From contig NZ_PGVA01000016.1 of NCBI RefSeq assembly GCF_002860125.1, positions 1-44,716 of the forward strand: 44,716 bases of DNA, given 5' to 3'. Both the position numbers and the translations under genes were made by a program. This DNA is from Bacillus canaveralius (GTDB lineage: Bacteria; Bacillota; Bacilli; Bacillales; Cytobacillaceae). Shown in pieces: positions 11,001 through 18,367 of the stretch. The notes under the pieces were generated by a model. That model had not been told where the DNA came from and made no database searches. It saw only the letters and a program-made list of their open reading frames with translations. Each line of letters begins with the position of its first letter. Within the stretch, counting starts at the first letter, position 1.

Positions 11001-11040
11001 ACTGCGGGAAGAGGACCGGGTTCATGTCTGGCAGCAATAA
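8032..11040 (+). CDS. yhaN: SbcC/Rad50-like ATPase with a central membrane hairpin, YhaN
   Basis: A 1002-residue SMC/Rad50-type ATPase, the likely partner of YhaO. The N-terminal ABC half has Walker A GGNEAGKST (31-38). The C-terminal half has an ABC-signature-like ELSQATAEQVYVSLRLALA (about 910-928) and Walker B ILIDDSFVNFD (about 938-948), followed by an H-loop-like FFTCHQH. Between them run long Glu/Lys/Gln-rich coiled coils. At about 479-518 the coiled coil is broken by two closely spaced hydrophobic segments (FVALFAALIVVGIW and LLTAVGAIGALFVLISF). This hairpin is where a zinc hook would sit in Rad50, so the coiled-coil apex may be membrane-anchored. RBS AAGGAGG is about 13 bases before the ATG, somewhat long. 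No upstream in-frame start exists. Confidence 0.93.
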   Translation: MKILEINIYGYGKLENTRITDLQDFQVFYGGNEAGKSTIMSFIHSILFGFPTKQQTELRYEPKNSAKYGGQLTVVFSGRGKAVIERVKGKAAGDVSVMLEDGTYGGEELLQDLLSHIDKYLYQSIFSFNLHRLQNVHSIKSEDLGRFLFSAGAVGSDKLLIAENSLQKEMELLFKPNGKKPIINEKLLKLRDLHSELLKAEQQNGRYSDLINEKETIESRITDLSKENARLQKQINKLEEWKKLYPVVKEQAVIREELKQYENLQFPVDGAERLEHLENKAQEYESRKNSLTARISATASLLEDLSVCTDLLNSESAIVNASESLPLYEQLRQEQNQYKLKLEKLEHEVKALREKLHFTVKEEDLLMLDTSIFMKEKISDAHSTQARLKVKKDDLDRRFNEEKARLESLEQQLKSIKAQLLPDDEVEELKKRVAQSDKQEDLQAGLVDLQERLASRQNAYKQEVGRAAKEKKLFTTQRAAFVALFAALIVVGIWSSQWLLTAVGAIGALFVLISFRKSTVSYRTEDLRAEIEQLREKEKILKDKLAEFAKGEQPFLAGKLEKEMQLREKHHLLHIKWDEQNGQYERIISAFEQWEQDAINHKALLIKIGQDLLLPDHIVLNYLNDAFQLIEKLKIAYRDRQYLIEQYRTASSSLEKIETQIKTLNDKFLKNSHLSIQETALLLRNKVKAELEKRIQYDEKQAKLTELTEELKELETELTATKDEQAKLLNLARAATTEEFRKLAHDSERKEKLSDELDSLSRQLKITTITAEEIAAFLLIEDSDEEMAKQTMRLGETEKEFAALQSQLADVRHEINQLEEGESYANLLHTFALQKAELNEEAKKWAKYTIAKDLLAKTANHFKNDKLPKVLKHAEEFLDFLTERNYIRIVPQQHAQGFLVERSDGILFEANELSQATAEQVYVSLRLALATVLYEKLHFPILIDDSFVNFDHKRTRKILELLQRVEGNQILFFTCHQHLLPSFEAKQVIQLREEDRVHVWQQ

Positions 11041-11217
11041 CAGTGGAGCCCCTGCTTTGTTAAAACTGTTGATCGCGTTTGGAAATCCTTTAATAAAAAA
11101 TGGTCTGATACAAGATTAAAGTCTGTTAAGACAGTGTATAAGTGATAAGATAGGAAATAGTGAAAATACAATATTGCATAAGAAATTTATTAAAAGTTTC
11201 TTCACTTAAAAAAGTCA

Positions 11218-11237
11218 AGTTGGCAGAATGGCCAACT
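11218..11237. repeat. Perfect inverted repeat upstream of the MFS gene
   Basis: AGTTGGC and GCCAACT flank AGAATG, 41 bases before the MFS start codon. With no T-tract after it, an operator for a local regulator is as likely as a weak terminator for yhaN. No regulator gene lies next to it. Confidence 0.45.
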
Positions 11238-11278
11238 ATTTAGCTAGTGCTCATTCAAGCTATTGAAAGGAAAAATTT

Positions 11279-12496
11279 ATGGAAGATCAACAGCAGATCC
11301 AAAAAAGAAGCAGAGGGCCTCTAGCCTTATTAAGCTTTAATTTATTTATCATTATGGTTGGAATCGGACTTGTCATCCCGATTCTTCCGTTTTATGTTGA
11401 ACTATTTGATGCCAATGCTCAAATTATGGGGTTACTTGTCGCTGTTTTTTCGTTTATGCAGTTCCTGTTTGCCCCGATTTGGGGCCGGCTTTCCGATAAA
11501 ATCGGCAGAAAGCCGTTAATTACCGTGGGCTTGTTTGGCTTTGCAATTGCCGAGTTTATTTTTGCATTCGCAAATGGACTATGGATGCTTTTTTTATCAA
11601 GAATTTTAGCTGGCACGTTTGGTTCTGCGCTCATGCCTACGGCCATGGCCTACGTTTCGGATGTTACACCGCCTGAAAAGCGTGGACAGGGGATGGGAAT
11701 GCTTGGTGCTGCAATGGCTTTTGGGATCGTCATTGGCCCGGGGATAGGCGGCTGGCTTGCTGAATTTGACTTATCCTATCCATTCATTTTTGCTGGTATA
11801 GCCGCAACTATTGCCGGAGTTGTTTCGCTGCTCATTCTTCCTGAATCCTACCCGCAGGAAAAACGGACGGCCGAGGCGGTGGACAGCCGATCAGAAGGGC
11901 AACTTTTCTTAATGAAAAAAGCGTTGTTCAGTCCGGTTGGTTTTCTATTAATTCTTGTATTCATCATGAGCTTCGGGCTTGCCAACTTCCAAGCAATTTT
12001 TGGCTATTACACAATGGAGCGTTATTCCTACAGTCCACAGCAAGTCGGCTTGATTATCCTGATAACCGGGATTGTTGGAACAGTTATCCAGGGTGGTGTT
12101 GTCGGCAAATTAGTAAGCAAGTTTGGCGAGGAACGGATCTTGACGAGTTCCCTTTTACTAAGTGCCGTCGGTTTTGTGATCATGACACTTGCGACAAACT
12201 TCATGTGGGTGCTGATCACTACGTCGATCTTTTTTATAGGGAACTCAACGCTGCGACCTTCTTTAAACTCATTTATTTCGAAACTTGCCGGCAATCGCCA
12301 GGGAATGATCATGGGTTTAAATAACTCGTTTTTAAGCCTTGGGAATGTAGCAGGGCCAATTTTGGCGGGCACACTTTATGAATGGAATATTCATATCCCT
12401 TATCTTTTCGGTGCATTTGTCATGATTTTTGGCCTTGTTGCCACTAAAATTTGGATTGCAAAAAAGCAAAAAAGGGCTGGTTTAGAGAGCCAGTAA
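11279..12496 (+). CDS. MFS drug:proton antiporter, NorA/Bmr-like
   Basis: A 405-residue, 12-helix major facilitator. The loop motif A is GRLSDKIGRKPLITVG after helix 2. Helix 5 carries the antiporter motif C, IVIGPGIGGWLAE. Together they place it in the DHA1 drug/proton antiporter group with NorA, Bmr and Blt. The start follows GAAAGGA with good spacing. It splits the yhaO-yhaN and yhaM block, which is contiguous in B. subtilis (from memory), so it was probably inserted there. Substrate unknown; a role in metabolite or drug efflux is inferred only from the family. Confidence 0.85.
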   Translation: MEDQQQIQKRSRGPLALLSFNLFIIMVGIGLVIPILPFYVELFDANAQIMGLLVAVFSFMQFLFAPIWGRLSDKIGRKPLITVGLFGFAIAEFIFAFANGLWMLFLSRILAGTFGSALMPTAMAYVSDVTPPEKRGQGMGMLGAAMAFGIVIGPGIGGWLAEFDLSYPFIFAGIAATIAGVVSLLILPESYPQEKRTAEAVDSRSEGQLFLMKKALFSPVGFLLILVFIMSFGLANFQAIFGYYTMERYSYSPQQVGLIILITGIVGTVIQGGVVGKLVSKFGEERILTSSLLLSAVGFVIMTLATNFMWVLITTSIFFIGNSTLRPSLNSFISKLAGNRQGMIMGLNNSFLSLGNVAGPILAGTLYEWNIHIPYLFGAFVMIFGLVATKIWIAKKQKRAGLESQ

Positions 12497-12580
12497 GTTA
12501 TTTTGCGATAGTTTAAATTTTCAATCTGAAATGGAAAGTGATTATGATATACTATGGCTAGAGAAAGGAGCGTCGGAGGC

Positions 12581-13525
12581 ATGAACAGAGGTATACTGCA
12601 ATTCGATGTTGGCGAGCAAGTTGAATTATTTCTATTAATCAAAAGCTCTGTAAAAGGAATAGCGAGCAATGGCAAGCCCTTTTTAACTTTAATTTTGCAG
12701 GATCAGTCCGGTGAAATAGAAGCGAAGCTATGGGATGCTTCTGAAGAAGATGTAAAAAACTATGCCGCCCAAAACATTGTAAAAGTAAGCGGAGATGTCC
12801 AAAATTATCGGGGCAGAAGCCAATTAAGAATCCGCCAGATTCGTCCGGCGTCTCCTGCGGATCCTGTGAAAATATCAGACTTCCTTGAAACAGCCCCTGT
12901 TAGTACGGAAGAAATGATGAGCAAGGTAACTCAATATATTTTTGAAATGAAGAACCCAAATATCCAAAGAGTGACCCGCCATTTGTTAAAAAAGCATCAA
13001 CAGGCGTTTCTTGAATTCCCGGCAGCAACGAAAAACCATCATGAATTTGTTTCCGGGCTTGCCTACCATGTTGTCAGCATGCTTGATCTGGCAAAGATGA
13101 TCTCAGGCTTATATCCGAGCCTTGATAAGGATCTTCTCTATGCCGGTGTCATTCTCCATGACCTCGGCAAAGTAATCGAACTTTCCGGTCCGATCTCAAC
13201 CGTGTACACGATTGAAGGAAATTTGCTTGGGCATATTACGATAATGGTCAATGAAATCGGCAAAGCTGCTGATGAGCTTGGCATCAGCGGTGAAGAAGTG
13301 CTGATTCTCCAACATTTAGTTCTTTCCCATCATGGCAAAGCGGAATGGGGCAGCCCTAAAGCACCGCTTATAAAAGAAGCCGAAATTCTGCATCATATCG
13401 ATAATTTGGATGCAAAAATGAATATGCTTGACCGTGCATTGGTTCGGGTCAAACCAGGAGAATTTACAGAGCGCATATTTGCTCTTGAAAACCGCTCATT
13501 CTATAAACCAACTTTCCATAAATAA
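12581..13525 (+). CDS. yhaM: 3'-5' exoribonuclease YhaM
   Basis: YhaM is a metal-dependent 3'-5' exoribonuclease acting in RNA turnover and also on single-stranded DNA. The 314-residue product matches the known length. The N-terminal OB-fold (about 10-90) contains [19 protein letters not shown] and EAKLWD. The C-terminal HD domain has [13 protein letters not shown] (His-Asp at 193-194), [19 protein letters not shown] and [14 protein letters not shown]. The ATG at 12581 is chosen because the family starts just before [20 protein letters not shown] and AAAGGAG lies ten bases upstream. An in-frame ATG at 12554 has no RBS. A strong terminator follows 16 bases after the stop. Confidence 0.96.
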   Translation: MNRGILQFDVGEQVELFLLIKSSVKGIASNGKPFLTLILQDQSGEIEAKLWDASEEDVKNYAAQNIVKVSGDVQNYRGRSQLRIRQIRPASPADPVKISDFLETAPVSTEEMMSKVTQYIFEMKNPNIQRVTRHLLKKHQQAFLEFPAATKNHHEFVSGLAYHVVSMLDLAKMISGLYPSLDKDLLYAGVILHDLGKVIELSGPISTVYTIEGNLLGHITIMVNEIGKAADELGISGEEVLILQHLVLSHHGKAEWGSPKAPLIKEAEILHHIDNLDAKMNMLDRALVRVKPGEFTERIFALENRSFYKPTFHK

Positions 13526-13540
13526 TAGATTCATAGAAGA

Positions 13541-13569
13541 AAAGCCGATTACAGTCGGCTTATTTTTTT
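13541..13569 (+). terminator. Terminator of yhaM
   Basis: AAGCCGA and TCGGCTT (13542-13561) around TTACAG, followed by a run of seven T. Confidence 0.9.
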
Positions 13570-13713
13570 GGTGAAATTTAATTAGCGTGTTTGGAATAAG
13601 TCTTAAGAGGCACGAAGATTAAGTATAAAAGAAAATCTAGCATAATTTCCGCGGATGAACATATTTTTAAATAAAGTCTAGTTTGGACAAACACTTAAAA
13701 GGGAGGCTGGGTA

Positions 13714-13905
13714 ATGATCATCCCCGTTTGGATTTACTTTGTTGTTGCCGGCATTGTCGTCAGCGCTTATATGGCTGTCAAGGCCGGAAAAGAGGAGCGC
13801 CGCGAGCAAAATGAAGATATTGAACGTGAAGGTGAAATCTACATGGAGCGGTTGGAAAAAGCAAAAGAGGAACGAAAAGCAAATGAAAAATCTTTTGGTA
13901 TTTAA
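13714..13905 (+). CDS. yhaL: Sporulation-type YhaL protein
   Basis: A 63-residue protein: one N-terminal transmembrane helix (IPVWIYFVVAGIVVSAYMAV) followed by a highly charged Glu/Arg/Lys helix (KEERREQNEDIEREGEI...). This layout, the size and the position between yhaM and prsA match YhaL, a small protein made in the forespore of B. subtilis. RBS GGGAGG lies at good distance from the ATG. A repeat copy begins 6 bases past the stop codon (13912). Molecular role unknown. Confidence 0.8.
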   Translation: MIIPVWIYFVVAGIVVSAYMAVKAGKEERREQNEDIEREGEIYMERLEKAKEERKANEKSFGI

Positions 13906-13911
13906 GTAAAT

Positions 13912-14045
13912 TTCACAATGTAATAAGCTAAACCGAAAAACGAATGAAGTTGTCTAAATAAACAGGAGTACGCCATAGGAAACAAATAATACTATCTTAA
14001 TTTTAAATAACTGTTCGTTTTTCAGTTAAAGAATTGCTTTATGAA
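13912..14045 (+). repeat. Palindromic intergenic repeat, copy A (inverted relative to copy B)
   Basis: About 130 bases that align almost throughout with the reverse complement of 18479-18609. Matching blocks include TTCACAATGTAA, GAAAAACGAATG, CTAAATAAACAGGA, AGGAAACAAATAATACTAT, CTGTTCGTTTTT and AAAGAATTGC. Inside, 14-base imperfect terminal inverted repeats (AACCGAAAAACGAA at 13931-13944 and TTCGTTTTTCAGTT at about 14015-14028) flank a core of about 70 bases. It resembles a MITE or extragenic palindromic element. No coding capacity is seen. Confidence 0.8.
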
Positions 14046-14057
14046 ATTCATTCATTT

Positions 14058-14089
14058 AAAAAAAGGTTCCCGAGGGAACCTTTTTTTTT
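14058..14089 (-). terminator. Bidirectional terminator between yhaL and prsA
   Basis: AAAAGGTTCCC and GGGAACCTTTT meet around a very short loop, with an A-run on the left and nine T on the right. It ends prsA transcription on the minus strand, just past the stop codon at 14094, and could also stop plus-strand transcription from yhaL. Confidence 0.9.
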
Positions 14090-14093
14090 GAAA

Positions 14094-14969
14094 TTATCCT
14101 TGTGCCGGTGGAGCTTCCGGAGTGTCAAGAATGCTTTCCAGGTCTTTGTCTTTAATTTCAACGTCTGCCGCCTTAAGCTCGCGCTCCATTGCTTTCTGGA
14201 TAGCGGCTTGGTCAATCTTGGACCTTTTTACCTCGGTTTCAAGCTCTTTCTTCATGTCTTCGAAAGGCTCTTTTTCTTTCTTGTCAGTCAATTGGATAAT
14301 ATGCCAGCCGTTCTGGGTTTGGACAGGCTCACTGATTTGGTTTACTTCAAGGGCGTAGGCTGCTTCCTCAAATTCAGGAACCATTTTCCCTGGTCCGAAC
14401 CAGTCAAGATCTCCGCCTTTTTCTTTTGACCCGGGATCAGTTGAATGTTCTTTGGCAAGATCAGCCATTTTTGCACCGCCATCCAGCTGCGCTTTTAATT
14501 CCTTGGCTTTTGCTTCATCTTCAACCAGGATATGGCTTGCACGAATATCAGTGCGATAATTATCGTAAGCTTCTTGAAGTTCTTTATCTGTCACTTTGAC
14601 ATCTTTCATCGCGGCCTTCTCTTGAAGGAGCCCGATTTTAAACATACGTTTTAAATCTTCGTCACCCTCATAGCCGTATTGGGCAAGGGCCTGTTCATAA
14701 TTGGGTCCCAGTTGCTCCTTTACCTCTTCAACCTTTTTATTGATTTCCTTATCTGATACTTCATACTTGTCGGATAGAACCTTTTCAAAGACAAGTTCTT
14801 GGAGAGCCTGCTCACCGTGTTTTTCTTTCATTGAGTTATAAAGCTCTTCCTGTGTAATATTTCCAGCTTTAGACTCCACTACAGCAGCAGAATCTCCGCC
14901 ATCTTGATTACATGCGCTTAAACCAATAACCCCTGCTGCAAGAGAAAGGGATAGAATCCATTTATTCAT
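14094..14969 (-). CDS. prsA: PrsA foldase lipoprotein (parvulin PPIase)
   Basis: PrsA is a membrane-attached extracytoplasmic peptidyl-prolyl isomerase that folds secreted proteins. The ATG at 14967-14969 is preferred: AGGAG lies nine bases before it, while the GTG three codons upstream overlaps that RBS. The 291-residue product has a signal peptide with lipobox LSAC (Cys20). An N-terminal SurA-like helical region follows. The parvulin domain spans about 130-225 (IRASHILVEDE, LAKEHSTDPGSKEKGGDLDW, GWHIIQL), and the tail is charged and Pro-rich. The family length is about 280-300 residues. A promoter fits at 15018-15045. Confidence 0.96.
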   Translation of the reverse strand: MNKWILSLSLAAGVIGLSACNQDGGDSAAVVESKAGNITQEELYNSMKEKHGEQALQELVFEKVLSDKYEVSDKEINKKVEEVKEQLGPNYEQALAQYGYEGDEDLKRMFKIGLLQEKAAMKDVKVTDKELQEAYDNYRTDIRASHILVEDEAKAKELKAQLDGGAKMADLAKEHSTDPGSKEKGGDLDWFGPGKMVPEFEEAAYALEVNQISEPVQTQNGWHIIQLTDKKEKEPFEDMKKELETEVKRSKIDQAAIQKAMERELKAADVEIKDKDLESILDTPEAPPAQG

Positions 14970-15279
14970 GCTGAACACTCCTAAAAAATTTCTTTGTGAT
15001 GCTATTCCACAATGTCTATCATAACATAAATAACATTAATCACAAAAACTATTGTCTATGTAAAAAATGAGAGATTTTGACTGGGAGAAGCATTAAGCCA
15101 TGCAGTCATGAGCAAAGCATTTCATAAAAATGGAACAAAAAGGAATAGGAAACAAGATTGCAGGCGGAGCCAAAGAATAAGTACCTGTTCAAGAAAAATG
15201 GGTTAAGCAGGATACCAGCCTATTCGCTATCCCGATAGTTTGAATAGTATAGTGTAGCAACTCTAAAGGAGGTGTTAAC
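14970..15279. other. Intergenic region between prsA and the YjcZ-like peptides
   Basis: It holds the prsA promoter and, at its right end, the RBS (AAAGGAGG) of the first small peptide. A short open stretch near 15130-15171 (MEQKGIGNKIAGGAKE, then stop) has no clear RBS and is not called. Nothing else is seen. Confidence 0.5.
15018..15045 (-). promoter_or_regulatory. Sigma-A-like promoter of prsA
   Basis: On the minus strand, TTGTGA (15045-15040), a 16-base spacer and TATGAT (15023-15018) lie about 50 bases before the prsA start codon. Confidence 0.6.
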
Positions 15280-15363
15280 ATGAGTGGAGGTTACGGTGGC
15301 GGATTCGCGTTAATCGTTGTTTTATTTATCTTGTTAATCATTGTAGGAGCAGCTTGGTTATAA
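15280..15363 (+). CDS. YjcZ-family sporulation peptide, 27 aa
   Basis: A 27-residue peptide: MSGGYGGGFALIVVLF, then ILLIIVGAAWL. A Gly-rich N-terminus is followed by one hydrophobic helix ending Ala-Ala-Trp-Leu. This is the compact YjcZ/YtpI-like spore-associated peptide pattern common in Bacillaceae. RBS AAAGGAGGTG lies at ideal spacing. A close paralogue follows 56 bases downstream. It probably sits in the forespore or mother-cell membrane; the role is unknown. Confidence 0.85.
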   Translation: MSGGYGGGFALIVVLFILLIIVGAAWL

Positions 15364-15419
15364 GAACGCGGGCATGATGGCCAGAATCCATTGTGCCCAT
15401 GGGGAAGGAGAATATGTAC

Positions 15420-15509
15420 ATGTCCGGTAGTTCAGGTTATTATGGAGGATTTGCTTTGATCGTTGTCCTCTTCATTCTTCTTGTCATAATCGGCGCAGCT
15501 TGGCTATAA
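15420..15509 (+). CDS. YjcZ-family sporulation peptide, 29 aa
   Basis: A tandem paralogue of the previous gene: MSGSSGYYGGFALIVV, then LFILLVIIGAAWL. The ATG at 15420 is chosen because AAGGAG ends nine bases before it; the ATG at 15414 is only three bases from the RBS. Twenty-one or so of the last 23 residues match the upstream copy, so this is a recent duplication by protein though the DNA differs at many third positions. A strong terminator follows. Confidence 0.85.
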   Translation: MSGSSGYYGGFALIVVLFILLVIIGAAWL

Positions 15510-15520
15510 AATACCAAAGA

Positions 15521-15557
15521 TGAAAAAACGGCAGGCAGAAGCCTCGCCGTTTTTTCA
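15521..15557 (+). terminator. Bidirectional terminator
   Basis: TGAAAAAACGGC (15521-15532) and GCCGTTTTTTCA (15546-15557) form a perfect 12-bp stem. It serves the YjcZ-like pair on the plus strand and the 15567-15749 gene on the minus strand. Confidence 0.9.
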
Positions 15558-15566
15558 TATGTATGA

Positions 15567-15749
15567 TTAAGCAAACAATAATTCTAAATAAGAAGATGTC
15601 AGCAAAATCAGGATCAAAATATTAATCGTCCGGAATACTTTTGGCTGTCGGTCCTCCGGGATTTCTTTTTGGATGCATAGGGAATTGGTCATTTTATTAA
15701 TGTAAAAAACAATAAAGACAGCAAACGCAATAAAAACAGCGGAGATCAT
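15567..15749 (-). CDS. Small two-helix membrane protein, 60 aa
   Basis: Starts MISAVFIAFAVFIVFYINKM (first helix). A polar middle follows with one Cys and PEDRQPKVF, then a second helix (TINILILILLTSSYLELLF). The RBS AAGGAGGG is nine bases before the ATG. It occupies the place where B. subtilis has small yha genes between prsA and hpr (from memory), but the sequence alone does not let me name it. Its 3' end shares the terminator at 15521-15557 with the convergent peptide genes. Confidence 0.65.
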   Translation of the reverse strand: MISAVFIAFAVFIVFYINKMTNSLCIQKEIPEDRQPKVFRTINILILILLTSSYLELLFA

Positions 15750-16061
15750 CCAAGATTCCCTCCTTCTTTCAGTACAGACTTTGGTAATACAATATCAAAA
15801 TATCAAAAAAAAAGATAGCAATGTGATTGGGGAACTGGGAGTTGTTTTTGCAGATGATGGCATGTCAGACTCCAAATGAATGGGAACCTGAAACTTACTA
15901 ACATACTGTACGATGAAAAGCAAAAAAAATCAATAGAAAATCGAACAACTTTTTGTTCGCCATATCTCAAAAATATTGTCGGATGAATTTTTATTTTAGG
16001 CAAGGACCATCCATATGAGGACCAAAAAAATAAAGGGGATTTCTCCCCGCATCGCAATGTT
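15750..16061. other. Intergenic region between hpr and the small membrane gene
   Basis: A GGGGA...TCCCC hairpin (16035-16048) followed on the minus strand by T-rich DNA is a plausible hpr terminator. A minus-strand frame of 84 codons begins inside that hairpin, has no RBS and is not called. Near 15790 ATATCAAA is repeated. Nothing else is seen. Confidence 0.5.
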
Positions 16062-16640
16062 TTATACGTATTCCTTTTTTTCTATTCGGTCTTTTTTACG
16101 AATCTTTCCGTCGTCATCCACAAAATCTGTTTCAATGTTTTTAAATGATTTTTCAAAGATCTCCATAAAATCATCGCCATAAATATTACGGACAATGGCC
16201 ATGATTTCAATGGCGTCAGGGAATTTCCCGTACAGTTTTTTCAGTGGCATGGCACCGGAAAACACAGCGTTTTTATCGGGCTGGTACGTCTCCATTAGAC
16301 TGAGCAAAATATTTTCACCCTGGTCGGTTAACTTGATGTATGTATTCCTTTTGTCACTTTCTTTTTTGGAAAACTGAAGGAAGCCCCGTTCTTCAAGCTT
16401 TTTGGAAAAATTAAATGCGGTGGAAACATGCATTACGCCAAATTTTGCCACATCTGAAATAGACGCTCCGTTTAAATGGTAAGCAATCCATAAAATATGG
16501 TGTTCGTTGATATTGAGATCATAAGGTTTGATCCATTGTTGCCAGTCTTTCTCGATTGATTTCCAAAGAGCCTTGCTGAGCTGGGCGATTCTTTGGCTGA
16601 AAAGAAGCGCTTCCTTCATCGAAAATTCGTTTTCTGTCAT
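16062..16640 (-). CDS. hpr: Transition-state regulator Hpr (ScoC), MarR family
   Basis: Hpr/ScoC is a MarR-type dimeric winged-helix repressor of proteases, sporulation and peptide-transport genes in Bacillus. The 192-residue product begins [20 protein letters not shown]. The wHTH covers about 45-110 ([56 protein letters not shown]), then a long C-terminal helical part. Its charged tail is slightly shorter than in B. subtilis. The RBS GAAGGTG fits the ATG at 16640. The neighbourhood (prsA, yhaH, trpP, serC) matches the scoC region. Confidence 0.94.
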   Translation of the reverse strand: MTENEFSMKEALLFSQRIAQLSKALWKSIEKDWQQWIKPYDLNINEHHILWIAYHLNGASISDVAKFGVMHVSTAFNFSKKLEERGFLQFSKKESDKRNTYIKLTDQGENILLSLMETYQPDKNAVFSGAMPLKKLYGKFPDAIEIMAIVRNIYGDDFMEIFEKSFKNIETDFVDDDGKIRKKDRIEKKEYV

Positions 16641-16836
16641 TTGAATTCACCTTCTTTGTTATTTCTTTCAATCATTATGTCAATAAAACAAAATTAATAA
16701 AGATGACAATTTGCAAAATTTTTAGAAAATGACTTTATTACTAATAAGTATACAATTTTTATCCTAAAAAAGATATGAAAAAATATTTATGAAGTTTACA
16801 ACCATTTTTATAATATATTTGTTTCGCTCACAGTCA

Positions 16837-16885
16837 AAAAAACCCTTCTTTTCTAATGAAGAATTTTTAGAAAAGAAGGGTTTTT
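16837..16885 (-). terminator. Terminator of yhaH
   Basis: AAAAACCCTTCTTTTCT (16837-16853) and AGAAAAGAAGGGTTTTT (16869-16885) form a 17-bp stem with T-runs in both directions. It lies just past the yhaH stop codon. Confidence 0.9.
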
Positions 16886-16895
16886 CGTTTTATAC

Positions 16896-17267
16896 TTAGG
16901 CCCGATTAGTATTTTGCTGATTGAATGAAAGCTCTAATTCACTGATGGTTTCCTCAATTTTTTTCATTTCCCTTTGCAGTTCTTGCTTGTTTGGCCTGAT
17001 CGCATTTTTCCAATCTGCAATTGAATGTTTAACATCCGTTGAAAAGCTGCTGATTGCTGCTTTACCTTCTGTGGATGCCATTGAAGCAGAATTCTTCAGG
17101 TCCAGGAAGTCGTCTTTCAAAATTTTAAGGTTGGTCATTAATAAATCTTTATTTTCTTGCAAATAATTTCTGGTTGTTTTTCCAGAAGCAGGAGCAGCCA
17201 ACAGGGTAGTGATCCCGGCGGCTACGCCACCAACTAAAAATCCTAACAAAAGTGATTTTGTCTTCAT
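16896..17267 (-). CDS. yhaH: YhaH, YtxH-domain membrane protein
   Basis: A 123-residue protein: MKTKSLLLGFLVGGVAAGITT forms a Gly-rich transmembrane helix, followed by LLAAPASGKTTRNYLQEN, the typical YtxH-domain continuation. A long amphipathic helical tail rich in Lys/Glu follows. The ATG at 17265-17267 is chosen because GAGGTG is at good distance; the GTG three codons upstream overlaps it. It is placed between hpr and trpP as in B. subtilis. YtxH proteins are general-stress or envelope-associated, with unclear biochemical function. Confidence 0.85.
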   Translation of the reverse strand: MKTKSLLLGFLVGGVAAGITTLLAAPASGKTTRNYLQENKDLLMTNLKILKDDFLDLKNSASMASTEGKAAISSFSTDVKHSIADWKNAIRPNKQELQREMKKIEETISELELSFNQQNTNRA

Positions 17268-17500
17268 CCAATTCACCTCAAAGTTAAAGTGTTGTTTCCT
17301 TACATACTTCTACACTGTTCTACAAAATCCTCCTAGTGTACTTTTATCCCGATATTTTACTGTTCTTTTAAATATATCTCTATACCTTTTATTATCACTT
17401 AAATGACAATAATAAACCTGTCCATTTTTCATAGCGCAATTTTTTTTGGCATATACATAAATAATTAGGAGATTATCGAATCGTTTGCGTTGGGGGGAGT

Positions 17501-17692
17501 ATGATGGGAGGAATTCGTTTTGGTTTCTTTGCTCTTAGTGCTGTTTTGTTTTTGGGGGCAATTCACTATTTACTGGCATCACAACGCCCTGGATCCTATC
17601 CGCCAAAGCATGTATTAAGGGCCCGGGCAACAGCGCTGGCGGGTGGTGGATTGGTTCTGTTTGCATTTGCAATGTTATTGTTGTTGTTTTGA
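17501..17692 (+). CDS. Small two-helix membrane protein, 63 aa
   Basis: Two hydrophobic helices (FGFFALSAVLFLGAIHYLLAS and LAGGGLVLFAFAMLLLLF) are joined by a basic, Pro-containing loop (RPGSYPPKHVLRARA). There are two adjacent ATG codons (17501 and 17504) after GGGGGGAG; the second has slightly better spacing. No family is recognised. It is the only plus-strand gene between yhaH and trpP. The 147 bases that follow contain an ATGTCC...GGACAT inverted repeat near 17737-17765 but no gene. Confidence 0.6.
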   Translation: MMGGIRFGFFALSAVLFLGAIHYLLASQRPGSYPPKHVLRARATALAGGGLVLFAFAMLLLLF

Positions 17693-17804
17693 TAGAAAGT
17701 GCTGGAAGACTTTAAACTATGGCGTCATCGGCGCTAGAATGTCCTGCACGTCGGAGTTGGACATCGAAACGGCCAGTTGAGTTGAAAAATAGATATTCTG
17801 CAAT

Positions 17805-17832
17805 TAAAAAAGAGAACTCCCGGGAGTTCTCT
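17805..17832 (-). terminator. Terminator of trpP
   Basis: A perfect 22-base palindrome (AGAGAACTCCC / GGGAGTTCTCT, 17811-17832) followed on the minus strand by TTTTT. It lies 8 bases past the trpP stop codon. Confidence 0.88.
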
Positions 17833-17839
17833 TCAATTA

Positions 17840-18367
17840 TTATTGGCTGACAGGCTGCTCTATGAAATTTGCGCGTTTTAAAATGCCGGTTGCGATAGGG
17901 TATAGGATAACCATCGCTGCCGTATTGATTGCCATAGCCGGAAGTACAACAGTTGCGAACAAAATAGTAAACGGTCCTGGAAGACCGACAATGACAAATG
18001 CTGAACCTAAAAAGACAAGACCGGAAATAATTGTGCCTACAGCTGTTATTACAGCAACACTGATAATCGAATTTCGGTACTTTGTCAAGGCAAGAAAAAT
18101 CGCGAAGAATAAAAATGCCGTTACGGGTTTATCAATGATATTTGGAAGCAATCCTCCCGGGAATTGTGTTGTCAACCCGGAAAGTACACCTGTTACGACT
18201 CCGATTAATAGAACATTTTTCTTATCCGGAAACAGAATGATTCCTAAAAACATCATTGTAAGCATCATATCCGGCTTCATTCCGAAAATAAATCCAGGTA
18301 CGACTGCATGCAATACTGCACCTATCCCAACAAATAACGCTAATACTACAAGATTTTTCGTATTCAA
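17840..18367 (-). CDS. trpP: Tryptophan transporter TrpP
   Basis: A 175-residue hydrophobic protein with about five to six helices, matching TrpP of B. subtilis in length and motifs: GMKPDMMLTMMFLGIILFP, GVVTGVLSGLTTQFPGG and LLPNIIDKPVTAF. It imports tryptophan, probably as an ECF-type S component or stand-alone carrier. The start is a TTG (18365-18367) with GAGGAG nine bases upstream; there is no ATG or GTG at a useful place. The leader carries several GAG/TAG triplets that overlap the RBS, consistent with TRAP control as known for B. subtilis trpP. Confidence 0.93.
   Translation of the reverse strand: MNTKNLVVLALFVGIGAVLHAVVPGFIFGMKPDMMLTMMFLGIILFPDKKNVLLIGVVTGVLSGLTTQFPGGLLPNIIDKPVTAFLFFAIFLALTKYRNSIISVAVITAVGTIISGLVFLGSAFVIVGLPGPFTILFATVVLPAMAINTAAMVILYPIATGILKRANFIEQPVSQ

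Noticed and set aside
15130-15171. Possible CsbD-like peptide start (MEQKGIGNKIAGGAKE)
   Set aside because: Only 16 codons, no clear RBS, and no matching continuation in other frames.
15803-16057. Minus-strand open frame of 84 codons after hpr
   Set aside because: It starts inside the hpr terminator hairpin, has no RBS, and its composition (many Phe, Ser, Cys) is not protein-like.
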